A DNA stretch of 64,000 nucleotides from Pseudomonadota bacterium (lineage in GTDB: Bacteria; Pseudomonadota; Gammaproteobacteria; Xanthomonadales; Xanthomonadaceae): NCBI GenBank assembly GCA_023390905.1, contig JAEWBY010000011.1, positions 98,271 to 162,270 of the forward strand, written 5' to 3'. The notes under the pieces were generated by a model. That model made no database searches. It worked only from the letters and a program-made list of their open reading frames with translations, and was not told the DNA's origin. Shown in pieces: positions 55,495 through 63,603 of the stretch. The position numbers and the translations under genes are program-made. The first letter of the stretch is position 1, and each line of letters opens with the position of its first letter.

Positions 55495-57480
55495 TCAGCC
55501 GCGCGGCGGAGCCGCCGCACCGGCCGGTGCCGGGGCCGGCGCAGATGCCTGCCAGCCGCAGGTCTGGCCTTCGTTCTGCTGCTTCAGCCATTCCTGCAAC
55601 GGGGCGAAGTATTCGAGCACCGCGCTGGCATCCATCTTCTCGGTGCCGGTCAGTTCCTTCAACGTGGCCTGCCACGGCTGGCTCGCGCCCTTCTCCAGCA
55701 TTGCCCAGAAGCGCTGGCCGGCGACCTTGTTGCCATAGAAGCTGCAGTTGTACAGCGGCCCCTTGTAGCCGGCCGCGTCGCACAGGCCCTTGTAGAACTG
55801 GAACTGCAGGATGTGCGAGAGGAAGTACCGCGTGTACGGCGTATTGCCCGGCACGTGGTACTTCGCGCCCGGGTCGAAGAACTCCTCGCCGCGTGCATTC
55901 GCCGGCGCCACGCCCTGGTAACGGGCCTTCAGATCCCACCACGCCTTGTTGTAGTCGGCCGGCTTGATGGAGCCGTCGAACACGCCCCAGCGCCAGCGAT
56001 CGATCATCAGGCCGAACGGCATGAACGACACCTTCGCCAGCGCCATGCGCATCTGCGCATTGATCAGCGCTTCCTGGCTCTGCTGCTGCTCGCCGACCAG
56101 ACCGATCGACTTCAGGTATTCCGGCGTCATCGCCAGCACCATCGTGTCGCCGATCGCTTCGTGGAAGCCATCATGCGCGCCGGTCTGGAACAGCGGCGGC
56201 TGCTTGTTGTAGGCCAGGTAGTAATAGACGTGGCCAAGCTCGTGGTAGATGGTGGTGAAGTCTTCCTCGTTGGGCTTGATGCACATCTTGGTGCGCACGT
56301 CGCCGGCCATGTTCATGTCCCAGGCGCTGGCATGGCAGACGACGTCGCGATCCAGCGGCTTGATGAACTGGGTCTTGTTCCAGTAGCTCTCCGGCAGCTT
56401 GGGCATGCCGAGCGAGGCGTAGAAATCCTGCGCGCGTTCGGTCATCTGCCGCGCCACCATCAACTGCGCGGCGCGATCGGCTTCGACCTGCTGCAACGGC
56501 GTCGGCGCACTGCCGGCCTTGGCGATTTCCTTCGCGTAGTCGGCCTGGTACTGCGCCTTGAGCGCATCGGTGATGTTCAATTCGCCCGCGCCCTTGTACG
56601 GCTGCAGGATGTCCCACAGGTTGCCCCAGTCCTGCTGCCACATGTTGCCGGTCAGATGCGCCGGCAGCATGCCGTTGACCTGGCCCTTGTCCACGCCGTA
56701 GGTCGCCTGCAGCTTGGTGCGGGTGTAGCAATGCAGTTGTTCGTACAACGGCTTGACCTGTCCCCACAGGCGATCGGTTTCGGCCGAAAGTTCGGCCGGC
56801 GTCATGTCATAGCCGCTGCGCCACATTTCGCCGGCGTCGGCGTAGCCGAGTTCCTTGGCGCCTTCGTTGACCAGTTCGGCGAAACGCACGTAGTCCTTGC
56901 GCATCGGCTGGGCGATGGTGTGCCAGCCCTGCCAAGCGTCGAGCTGCGCGTCGTAGTCGCGGCTGCTGCGCAGCACGTCTTCCAGTTGGCCCAGATCGCG
57001 GCAGCGCTGGGCCTCGCCCTCGCCGGTGCAGTATTTTCCGGCGCCGTACATGCCGCCCATTTTCGACGCGATCTGCGTCAGTTCGGTCAGCTTGGCCGGA
57101 TCCTTCGGCGCCGGCATCGCGGTGGAGAGCTTGAGCAACTGGATCGCACGCGCGGTTTCCGGCGACATCTTCTGCCCCTCGAACCTGCGCGCCTGTTCGA
57201 TCCACAGGTTGAGCTGGGCGAGGTAGCGCTCGTTGTACTTGGCTTCGAGCAGTTGGGTGTCATCGTTGATGTACGTATTGGAGAGCCACTGCGAGGCGGT
57301 CATCTCCGGGTAGAGCTTGCGGAATTCGTTGTTGACGCGCGCGATGAACTGATCGGCGGTCTCTCCGGCCGGCACCGCCGGCGCACCCTGCTGCGCGGTC
57401 TTTTCTTCCTTGTTGCAGGCGGCGAGGGCAAGCACGCAGCCGCCGATGGCGATCGCGAGCAGAAGGTGACGGTGCTTCAC
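55495..57480 (-). CDS. M2 family peptidyl-dipeptidase (bacterial ACE homologue), lipoprotein
   Basis: A 661-residue zinc dicarboxypeptidase. The zinc motif HELGH (about residues 412-416, context TTIYHELGHVYYY) and the downstream Glu in GFHEAIGDT are intact; VCHASAWDM and the C-terminal PYTRYFLSHILQFQF are ACE-family blocks. The N-terminus MKHRHLLLAIAIGGCVLALAAC ends in a lipobox, so it is likely anchored to a membrane. The start is GTG at 57480 with AGAGGAT upstream; the frame upstream is open but not coding. It removes C-terminal dipeptides. Length fits single-domain ACE of Xanthomonas. Confidence 0.92.
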   Translation of the reverse strand: MKHRHLLLAIAIGGCVLALAACNKEEKTAQQGAPAVPAGETADQFIARVNNEFRKLYPEMTASQWLSNTYINDDTQLLEAKYNERYLAQLNLWIEQARRFEGQKMSPETARAIQLLKLSTAMPAPKDPAKLTELTQIASKMGGMYGAGKYCTGEGEAQRCRDLGQLEDVLRSSRDYDAQLDAWQGWHTIAQPMRKDYVRFAELVNEGAKELGYADAGEMWRSGYDMTPAELSAETDRLWGQVKPLYEQLHCYTRTKLQATYGVDKGQVNGMLPAHLTGNMWQQDWGNLWDILQPYKGAGELNITDALKAQYQADYAKEIAKAGSAPTPLQQVEADRAAQLMVARQMTERAQDFYASLGMPKLPESYWNKTQFIKPLDRDVVCHASAWDMNMAGDVRTKMCIKPNEEDFTTIYHELGHVYYYLAYNKQPPLFQTGAHDGFHEAIGDTMVLAMTPEYLKSIGLVGEQQQSQEALINAQMRMALAKVSFMPFGLMIDRWRWGVFDGSIKPADYNKAWWDLKARYQGVAPANARGEEFFDPGAKYHVPGNTPYTRYFLSHILQFQFYKGLCDAAGYKGPLYNCSFYGNKVAGQRFWAMLEKGASQPWQATLKELTGTEKMDASAVLEYFAPLQEWLKQQNEGQTCGWQASAPAPAPAGAAAPPRG

Positions 57481-57524
57481 GGAGAATCCTCTGACAGGGT
57501 GCGGCGGGCGCAGGAACCGGAAGG

Positions 57525-58211
57525 CTAGTGGGGACGCGCAGGCTCCGCAAGGGCATGCCGGATGCGCTGCCGCAGGCGCTCGGCGCGGCGGCCGATCTTG
57601 CGCTGCATCAACGTGGCCGACCAGCGCGAGATCGGCAGGATCTCCTTGCCGGCCAGCACCGATTTGGCGTCGATGCAGATCAGGCGCGGTTGCGCGGCCG
57701 AGCCGCCGACGACGAAGTTGCCGGCATTCAGATCGAACAGCGGCACGCGATGGCGCAGCAGCCATGCCTCGATGCGATCGACCTCCGCGCACAGGGCATC
57801 GGCGGTGCAGGCGGTGCCGTCGAACAGATGCGAATACAGGCTGCGCGCAGGCGTCCCGTCGCTCTGCCGCACCAGTTCGCAGCGGAGTGCGCGGCCCCAG
57901 CGTGTAGCGACAATGGCCTCGCACTGCGCGAACACTTCACGCACCGGTGTCCCGATGCGTGCGCGCAGGCGACGCCACGCACGCCACTCGGTCGCGTTTT
58001 CCCCGAGCGCCGGCAGCACGCGCGCGAACGCCCGTCGCATGCGTGCGCGCATGCCGACGCGGGTGCGCTCCTGCGCGGCAAGTTCGAATTTGAGGCAGCG
58101 ATCGGCATGTTCGGGATCGCGCGCGCACAATCGATTGGCGCCGCGCGCGAGGATGTCCAGATCGCGCCAGTGCTGGCCCAGCGCCGGATACGCCACGGGC
58201 GCGGCGCACAC
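57525..58211 (-). CDS. YrbL family (PhoP-regulated, kinase-fold) protein
   Basis: About 228 residues. Alignment by eye with YrbL: LARGANRLCARDPEHADRCLKFEL matches the Gly-rich loop and Lys strand (LGTGRHRKCYAHPEDAQRCIK), HRVPLFDLNAGNFVV matches the catalytic-loop region with DLNxxN, and LICIDAKSVL.. RWSATLMQRKIGRRAERLRQRI matches the end. The family has a protein-kinase-like fold and unknown activity. GTG at 58211 lies just after the previous stop (58213), so the genes are coupled; no better ATG is available. Other GTG codons further in are possible. Confidence 0.8.
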   Translation of the reverse strand: MCAAPVAYPALGQHWRDLDILARGANRLCARDPEHADRCLKFELAAQERTRVGMRARMRRAFARVLPALGENATEWRAWRRLRARIGTPVREVFAQCEAIVATRWGRALRCELVRQSDGTPARSLYSHLFDGTACTADALCAEVDRIEAWLLRHRVPLFDLNAGNFVVGGSAAQPRLICIDAKSVLAGKEILPISRWSATLMQRKIGRRAERLRQRIRHALAEPARPH

Positions 58212-58212
58212 G

Positions 58213-58725
58213 TCAGGCGGCCTGCGGCACGTCGAAGCGCGGACGCAGCAGATCGCGTTCGGCCAGCCACTGGCGCGCATCCTCGGCGTCCTGCTCGAAC
58301 CATGCGCGCGTATTGCCGAGCCGGAACGAGTAGCCCCACGCATCCATGTCCGCCATCAGTCGATCACGGCCCACGCCCTCGATGCCGTCGGCGAGCAGGA
58401 TCTGCAGATAGCAGGTCGCGTCTTCCTCGACGGTGGAATCGGTGGCGTCGGTGTGCACGACCGCGCGGCGCTCCGGCGGCAGCACGATCAGATGGCAGGC
58501 TTCGTGCAGCATCGAGTGGATCGGCGTGTCGTTGCGCACGTAGACGTTGCTGGCGATCACGCCGGCTTCGGGTTCGCCGAAATAGCTGCCGGGAATCGGT
58601 GCTCCGTCGGCGACGTGATGCAGTTGCAGATCGTAGCGGGCGAGCAATGCCGACAGCGCGGCGAACGGGCGATCGGCCACGCGCAGGACGGTGTCTTCGG
58701 CATTGGACGTGGAGACCGCGATCAC
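58213..58725 (-). CDS. HExxH-motif conserved hypothetical protein
   Basis: A 170-residue protein with HEACH at residues 74-78 (HSMLHEACHLIVL), a gluzincin-type zinc motif, and the Glu pair in STVEEDATCYLQ (E100/E101) in a suitable position for the third ligand. There is no signal peptide. Homologues I recall are annotated only as hypothetical; peptidase activity is inferred. It overlaps the TPR gene by four bases and ends two bases before the YrbL-like start, so the three genes form one operon. Confidence 0.78.
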   Translation of the reverse strand: MIAVSTSNAEDTVLRVADRPFAALSALLARYDLQLHHVADGAPIPGSYFGEPEAGVIASNVYVRNDTPIHSMLHEACHLIVLPPERRAVVHTDATDSTVEEDATCYLQILLADGIEGVGRDRLMADMDAWGYSFRLGNTRAWFEQDAEDARQWLAERDLLRPRFDVPQAA

Positions 58726-59546
58726 TTGGAGCTCTTGCGGAGTTGCTTGATGTATTCGAGTTCGTCGAGTGCGAGCGCGTTGCCCGGATCGACTTCGAGC
58801 GAATCCCTGAAAATCTGTTCGGCCTCGTCCAGTCGTTCGAGTTCGATCAGGGCATAACCTTGACCACGCATCGCACGGGCACGCTCAATCCCGCGCTTGT
58901 CGTCCGGGGACGCGATGTCGATGAATTCGAGCGCGTTGCGGTTGCTTTCCAGCATTTTTTCCCAGTCGCGGCTGGCCCGGTACACGACGCCCCGTTCGGT
59001 CAGGAACTGCGGGTTATGCGGCGACAGCTCCAGCGCACGATCCAGCGCGTGTGCGGCTTCGTCGAATCGATTCAGCTCCACCAGCGCGTAGCCCTTGCCG
59101 TAATACGCGTAGGCCCAGTTCGAACCCAGTGCGACACCGCGGCGATGGGTGCCTTCCCTGTCATTCTGGACCGCCACGTTCACCATATAGGCCAGGGCTT
59201 CGGCAGGCGTGCGCACGCAGTAATAGACGGTGGACTCATCCGCATAGCGGCTCTCATGCGCACGGATGACGGGATCGAACGCCTCGCGTATCGCGGCTTC
59301 GGGTTGACCTTGCTGCAACAGCGCATCGCCGCGCGCGAGCAGCGCGTCCTGTTGTTTATTCCACGCGTCTTCGTCTTCGCTGTCCGCGCGGGCAGGCGAT
59401 GATTCGATGCTTCCGGCGACCGGCCTGTCATCCGGCTGCCGCGCCGATGCAAGCGGCGCCAGCGCGGCGAGCCACAACACCGCCATCAGGCGGGCAAGGG
59501 CGGGAAGCCGACCGGACTTGCGGGCATCCATGTCGAAGCGTTTCAT
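58722..59546 (-). CDS. Exported tetratricopeptide-repeat protein
   Basis: A 274-residue protein with a signal peptide (LARLMAVLWLAALAPLASA) and about four TPR units: QQDALLARGDALLQQGQPEAAI, the divergent middle, AYAYYGKGYALVELNRFDEAAHALDRALELSPHN, and AMRGQGYALIELERLDEAEQIFRDSLEVDPGN. TPRs mediate protein contacts, here presumably in the periplasm. ATG 59546 or 59531 are both possible. It is the first gene of the TPR-HExxH-YrbL operon. Confidence 0.8.
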   Translation of the reverse strand: MKRFDMDARKSGRLPALARLMAVLWLAALAPLASARQPDDRPVAGSIESSPARADSEDEDAWNKQQDALLARGDALLQQGQPEAAIREAFDPVIRAHESRYADESTVYYCVRTPAEALAYMVNVAVQNDREGTHRRGVALGSNWAYAYYGKGYALVELNRFDEAAHALDRALELSPHNPQFLTERGVVYRASRDWEKMLESNRNALEFIDIASPDDKRGIERARAMRGQGYALIELERLDEAEQIFRDSLEVDPGNALALDELEYIKQLRKSSK

Positions 59547-59572
59547 GTCGAATGGCGCAGTCGAACGCGATG

Positions 59573-59595
59573 AAAAGCCCGGCGCGTGGCCGGGC
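59573..59595 (-). terminator. Terminator of the min operon
   Basis: On the minus strand GCCCGGC, five-base loop, GCCGGGC, followed by TTTT; it lies nine bases after the minE stop. Confidence 0.78.
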
Positions 59596-59603
59596 GTGCT
59601 TGA

Positions 59604-59858
59604 TCAGCTCTGCCCTTCAGGCAGCGCCACCGAGATGTCGAGCACGTCGTGCTCGCCATCCTTGATCAGATCCACCTTCACCGCGTCGGCGTCGACATTG
59701 ACGTACTTCTTGATGACTTCCAGCAGTTCGCGACGCAGCAGCGGCAGGTAGTCCGGGCCGCCGCGCGAAGAGCGCTCCTGCGCGATAATGATCTGCAGGC
59801 GGTTCTTGGCGGTTTCCGCAGTGGTCTTCTTCGCCTTCAGGAAATCGAACAGTCCCAT
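59604..59858 (-). CDS. minE: Cell division topological specificity factor MinE
   Basis: An 84-residue protein that stimulates MinD ATPase and drives pole-to-pole oscillation. N-terminal amphipathic MGLFDFLKAKK membrane helix, the anti-MinCD segment AKNRLQIIIAQERS, and the topological domain LLRRELLEVIKKYVNVD. minD ends three bases upstream. Confidence 0.96.
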   Translation of the reverse strand: MGLFDFLKAKKTTAETAKNRLQIIIAQERSSRGGPDYLPLLRRELLEVIKKYVNVDADAVKVDLIKDGEHDVLDISVALPEGQS

Positions 59859-59861
59859 GCC

Positions 59862-60671
59862 TCAACCTCCGAACAGCTTGTTGAAGAATCCCTTCTTCTC
59901 GATCGTGGTGAAGCGCAGCGGACGATCCTCGCCCAGCAGGCGCGCGACGGTGTCGTCATAGGCCTGGCCGGCCTGCGATTCGAGATCGAGGATGACCGGT
60001 TCGCCCTTGTTCGACGCATTGAGCACGTCCCCGGATTCGGGGATCACGCCGAGCGATTTCAGGCCCAGCACTTCCTCCACGTCCTTGATGCTCAGCATCT
60101 CGCCGCTTTCCACGCGCGTGGGGCTGTAGCGCGTCAGCAGCAGATTGGCTTTCAGCGGCTGGCCGTTCTCGGCACGGCGGGTCTTGGAATCCAGCAGGCC
60201 GACGATGCGGTCGGAATCGCGCACCGAGGACACTTCGGGATTGACCACGACGATCGCCTGGTCCGCGAAATACATCGCCAGGAACGCACCTTTCTCGATG
60301 CCCGCCGGCGAATCGCAGACGATGTAGTCGAAGCCGTCATCGGCCAGATCCTTGAGCACCTTCTCCACGCCTTCCTTGGTCAGTGCGTCCTTGTCGCGCG
60401 TCTGCGAGGCGGCCAGCACGTACAGCGTCTCGAAACGCTTGTCCTTGATCAGCGCCTGCTTGAGCGTGGCTTCGCCATGGGTGACGTTGACGAAGTCGTA
60501 CACCACACGGCGTTCGCAGCCCATGATCAGATCGAGGTTGCGCAGGCCGACGTCGAAATCGATGACCGCGACTTTCTTGCCGCGCCGGGCAAGGCCGCAG
60601 GCGATGCTGGCGCTGGTGGTGGTCTTGCCCACGCCGCCCTTGCCGGACGTGACTACGATGATTTCAGCCAA
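59862..60671 (-). CDS. minD: Septum site-determining ATPase MinD
   Basis: A 269-residue ParA/MinD ATPase. Deviant Walker A KGGVGKTTTSASIA, DFDVGLRNLDLIMG, YIVCDSPAGIEKGAF, and the C-terminal membrane-targeting amphipathic helix FFNKLFGG. It recruits MinC to the membrane and cycles with MinE. It is 39 bases downstream of minC. Confidence 0.97.
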   Translation of the reverse strand: MAEIIVVTSGKGGVGKTTTSASIACGLARRGKKVAVIDFDVGLRNLDLIMGCERRVVYDFVNVTHGEATLKQALIKDKRFETLYVLAASQTRDKDALTKEGVEKVLKDLADDGFDYIVCDSPAGIEKGAFLAMYFADQAIVVVNPEVSSVRDSDRIVGLLDSKTRRAENGQPLKANLLLTRYSPTRVESGEMLSIKDVEEVLGLKSLGVIPESGDVLNASNKGEPVILDLESQAGQAYDDTVARLLGEDRPLRFTTIEKKGFFNKLFGG

Positions 60672-60710
60672 CGGTGTTCTCCTGGGTCGTTCTTGTAAGG
60701 GAGCCGCGCG

Positions 60711-61529
60711 TCAGTCCTGCGCGGCGATCTTGAGTTGGTCCTGCTCCAGCCAGATCTGCACGGGCTTGCCGCGCAGGTCCGCCGGAAGTTCTTCCATGAC
60801 CTTGTAGTGGCCCGCGACGGCGACCAGTTCGGCATGGAATTCGCGGCAGAAGATGCGGGCGTCGGTGTTCCCCTGTGCACCGGCGAGGGCGCGGCCACGC
60901 AGCGCGCCGTAAATATGGATGGAACCATCGGCGATCACTTCGGCGCCGGCCCCGACCGTGCTGAGCACGGTGAGGTCGCGGTTCTCCGCGTAGAGCTGCT
61001 GCCCCGAGCGGACCGGAGTCTTCTGCATCAGGCCAGGCTTGCCAGTGACGGCAGCGGCCTTGCCTGCCTGCGCGGGAGCGGTCTGCGCCGCGGCCTGCCG
61101 CGTCGTCGGTGCGGCCGCAGCCGATGCCGAAGCGGCTGCCGAGGGCGTCGCGGCGGCAGGCGCGGACGCCCCGCCCACCGGTTCGTACTGCGCGCGGAAC
61201 TTGGCCAGCAGCGGCAGGCCGAGTTGTTCGGCGAGGTGTTCGATTTCGCGCGTGCCGTACGCCAGCGCGATCGGCAGCACGCCGGCTTCCCGCAGGCCAT
61301 CGATCAGGGCGCGCGCGGTGTCGGGGTCCGGCGTGCGGGTCAGCCCGCCGAAATCGACGATCACCGCGGCGCGGCCGAACAGCTTCGGCGCGCGCTGCAC
61401 GCGCTCGCGCATTTCGCGCGTCAGTTGCTCGACATCGAGCGTGCGGATGCGCAGGTTGGCCACGCCGACCTGGCCGATCTTGAGTTCGCCGGCCTGTTCG
61501 TAATCCATGGAAACGGTGGAGGTATTCAT
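60711..61529 (-). CDS. minC: Septum site-determining protein MinC
   Basis: A 272-residue FtsZ inhibitor. The N-terminal domain (about 1-112) includes RAAVIVDFGGLT; a long Ala-rich linker (about 120-160, PAAATPSAAASASAA) is longer than in E. coli; the C-terminal beta-helix starts at TPVRSGQQLYAENRDLTVLSTVGAGAEVIADGSIHIYGALRGRALAG, the MinD-binding and dimerising part with the conserved RGRALAG. A GNAT gene ends six bases upstream, on the same strand. Confidence 0.94.
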   Translation of the reverse strand: MNTSTVSMDYEQAGELKIGQVGVANLRIRTLDVEQLTREMRERVQRAPKLFGRAAVIVDFGGLTRTPDPDTARALIDGLREAGVLPIALAYGTREIEHLAEQLGLPLLAKFRAQYEPVGGASAPAAATPSAAASASAAAAPTTRQAAAQTAPAQAGKAAAVTGKPGLMQKTPVRSGQQLYAENRDLTVLSTVGAGAEVIADGSIHIYGALRGRALAGAQGNTDARIFCREFHAELVAVAGHYKVMEELPADLRGKPVQIWLEQDQLKIAAQD

Positions 61530-61535
61530 CGCTGA

Positions 61536-62132
61536 TCAGGTCCCGGTCGGCCGCTCGCTGCGCTCGGCCGCGCGCTGGCGGCTGCGCGCCCACGGCGCGT
61601 CGGGCAGGGCATCGCCATAGGTTTCATGGACCCACGGATAGCTGCACAGTTCCTTCATCAGCATGCTGGCGCGCACGCTGACATCGGCCATCAGGTTCTG
61701 GCCCACTTCGCGGAAACCGAAGCTGCCATGGAACAGCAGCGCCGGATCGGCGCCGTGATCCAGGAACACTTCGCAGGCCAGGTGCGGGTAGCGCAATTCG
61801 GCGTAGCTCTGCACGTCGGCGTAGAACGCGCGACCCACGCCACCGCCGCGACGACGGCTGGCGACCACGATGCGGTCGATGTAGAAGAACTGCGGATAGC
61901 GTTCGCGGAACCAGGCGAAGTTGCTGCTGTCGTGATCGGCGGACGAACCGAAGCCGACGAGGAACCCGGCGAGGTTGCCATCGCGTTCGGCGACGCGGAA
62001 ATACTCGGCCTGCTCGTGGAAGCGGTGGAGCTTGGCCGAATCCAGCGGCAGGATCGCCAGTCCGGCGTTGTTGTTGAGGGCTAGGACGGAATCCAGCTCG
62101 TGCTCGCGCACGTCGCGGATGACAATCGACAT
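61536..62132 (-). CDS. GNAT family acetyltransferase heading the min operon
   Basis: A 198-residue GNAT: MSIVIRDVREHELDSVLALNNNAGLAILPLD, FYIDRIVVASRRRGGGVGRAFYADVQSYA (acetyl-CoA motif), CEVFLDHGADPALLFHGSFGF, and a charged C-terminal tail. The protein resembles GNATs found before minC in other xanthomonads (recalled). The ATG at 62132 begins the conserved sequence; the longer frame to 62342 is Arg/Pro-rich shadow. Target unknown; a link to division is only positional. Confidence 0.87.
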   Translation of the reverse strand: MSIVIRDVREHELDSVLALNNNAGLAILPLDSAKLHRFHEQAEYFRVAERDGNLAGFLVGFGSSADHDSSNFAWFRERYPQFFYIDRIVVASRRRGGGVGRAFYADVQSYAELRYPHLACEVFLDHGADPALLFHGSFGFREVGQNLMADVSVRASMLMKELCSYPWVHETYGDALPDAPWARSRQRAAERSERPTGT

Positions 62133-62355
62133 TACTCGGCTCCGGACGGGAGGTCTTGCAGGGGTTCTGCTGGGGCGGCCACCCGCCGGGAGCAGCCGGC
62201 GCGGATTATCGCATGGGCGGGCGGATGAGGTGTCACATTCGGCGGCGATCGGCAGGCGCCGGGTCAGGCGCGAAGGCCGCCGCGATGCGCCGCGGGCATC
62301 ACCGGGCGCGGATGCGCCATGACTTTCGATGGGCGGCGACACCTCCGATTCAGCC

Positions 62356-62361
62356 TAAGAT
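62356..62361 (+). promoter_or_regulatory. Putative -10 hexamer for leaderless histidine kinase transcript
   Basis: TAAGAT ends six bases before the ATG at 62368; the bases between (GCGGTC) hold no Shine-Dalgarno. Confidence 0.45.
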
Positions 62362-62367
62362 GCGGTC

Positions 62368-63603
62368 ATGTTGGGACGACTCAGCCACACCCGCCTGCTG
62401 CGCGCGACCGGCCTCTATACCTGGGCCCTGGTCGGCATTCCGATCGTCCTGAATGTCTGGTTCCTGCCGCCGGCCGACGCCGGCGCGCCGCAGGTCAACC
62501 TGCCGCTGACGGCGGTGGCGTACTTCGCCTTCGGCATCTGCTACTGGGTGGCCACGCGTTCGCTGGGGGCGCGCAGTTCGCAGAACAGCGTCTGGAACAT
62601 TCCGCTGGCGCTGGTGCTCACGCTGACGGCGGTGGCCGTGGGCTTCTACACCCGCACCGGGCTGGGCGCGCTGCTGATCATGATCCTGGCCGGCGTGCTG
62701 CCGTGGCTGCTGAGCCTGCGCTCGGCGGTGGCCTGGCTGCTGCTGGCGCACGCGCCGCTGATCTGGTCGTTCATGGCGCTGGAGGACTTCAATTTCTGGG
62801 AGGCGCTGTTCCAGTCGGCCTTCTACGTGGGGTTCGCGGCGTTCGTGCTGATCACCGCCTACGTGGCGCAGCAGCAGGCCGAAGCGCGCGAGGAGCAGCG
62901 CAGGCTGAACGCGGAACTGCGCGCCACCCGCGTGCTGCTGGCCGAGAGCGCGCGGGTGAACGAGCGCACCCGCATCTCGCGCGAACTGCACGATCTGCTC
63001 GGCCACCACCTGACCGCGCTGAGCCTGAACCTGGAAGTGGCCGGCCACATGACCGACGGCAAGGCGCAGGAACACGTGCGCCAGGCCCACACACTGGCGC
63101 GGCTGCTGCTGACCGACGTGCGCGAGGCGGTGAGCCAGTTGCGTGACAGCGGCGCCATCGATCTCGGCGCGGCGCTGCTGCCGCTGGCCGAAAAGGTGCC
63201 GGCGCTGGCCATCCACATGGATATCGAAGAGCCGTTGATGCTGGACGACCCGCAGCGCGCCCACGTGCTGCTGCGCTGCACCCAGGAGATCATCACCAAC
63301 GCGGTCAAGCACGCCGGTGCGCGCAACCTGTGGGTGCATTGCCGGCGCGATGGCGGCGCGATCCTGATCGATGCCCGCGACGACGGCGCCGGCGCCGAGC
63401 AGGTCGTGTCCGGCAATGGCCTGCGCGGCATGGGCGAGCGGCTGGCCCAGTACGGGGGCGAACTGTCGGTCAGGACACGCCCCGGCCAGGGTTTCCATCT
63501 GTGCCTGCGGCTGCCAGTGGCCGAAGGTGCGCCGGTGTTGCCGTTGCGTTCCGAATCCATCCCCGAATCGCTGTCCGAGACAGTTCCTGGAGGTAGTCCG
63601 TGA
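62368..63603 (+). CDS. Sensor histidine kinase, NarL/DesK (HPK7) type
   Basis: A 411-residue kinase. Six hydrophobic segments cover residues 12-170, without an obvious periplasmic sensor, as in DesK-like kinases. A coiled stalk (QQQAEAREEQRRLNAELRATR) leads to HisKA_3 with the phospho-accepting His208 (RISRELHDLLGHHLTALSLNLE), followed by the HATPase with ITNAVKHAGARNLWV (N-box), DARDDGAG and GNGLRGMGERL. The ligand could be membrane state or a hydrophobic compound. The stop overlaps the GTG start of its response regulator. Confidence 0.93.
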   Translation: MLGRLSHTRLLRATGLYTWALVGIPIVLNVWFLPPADAGAPQVNLPLTAVAYFAFGICYWVATRSLGARSSQNSVWNIPLALVLTLTAVAVGFYTRTGLGALLIMILAGVLPWLLSLRSAVAWLLLAHAPLIWSFMALEDFNFWEALFQSAFYVGFAAFVLITAYVAQQQAEAREEQRRLNAELRATRVLLAESARVNERTRISRELHDLLGHHLTALSLNLEVAGHMTDGKAQEHVRQAHTLARLLLTDVREAVSQLRDSGAIDLGAALLPLAEKVPALAIHMDIEEPLMLDDPQRAHVLLRCTQEIITNAVKHAGARNLWVHCRRDGGAILIDARDDGAGAEQVVSGNGLRGMGERLAQYGGELSVRTRPGQGFHLCLRLPVAEGAPVLPLRSESIPESLSETVPGGSP

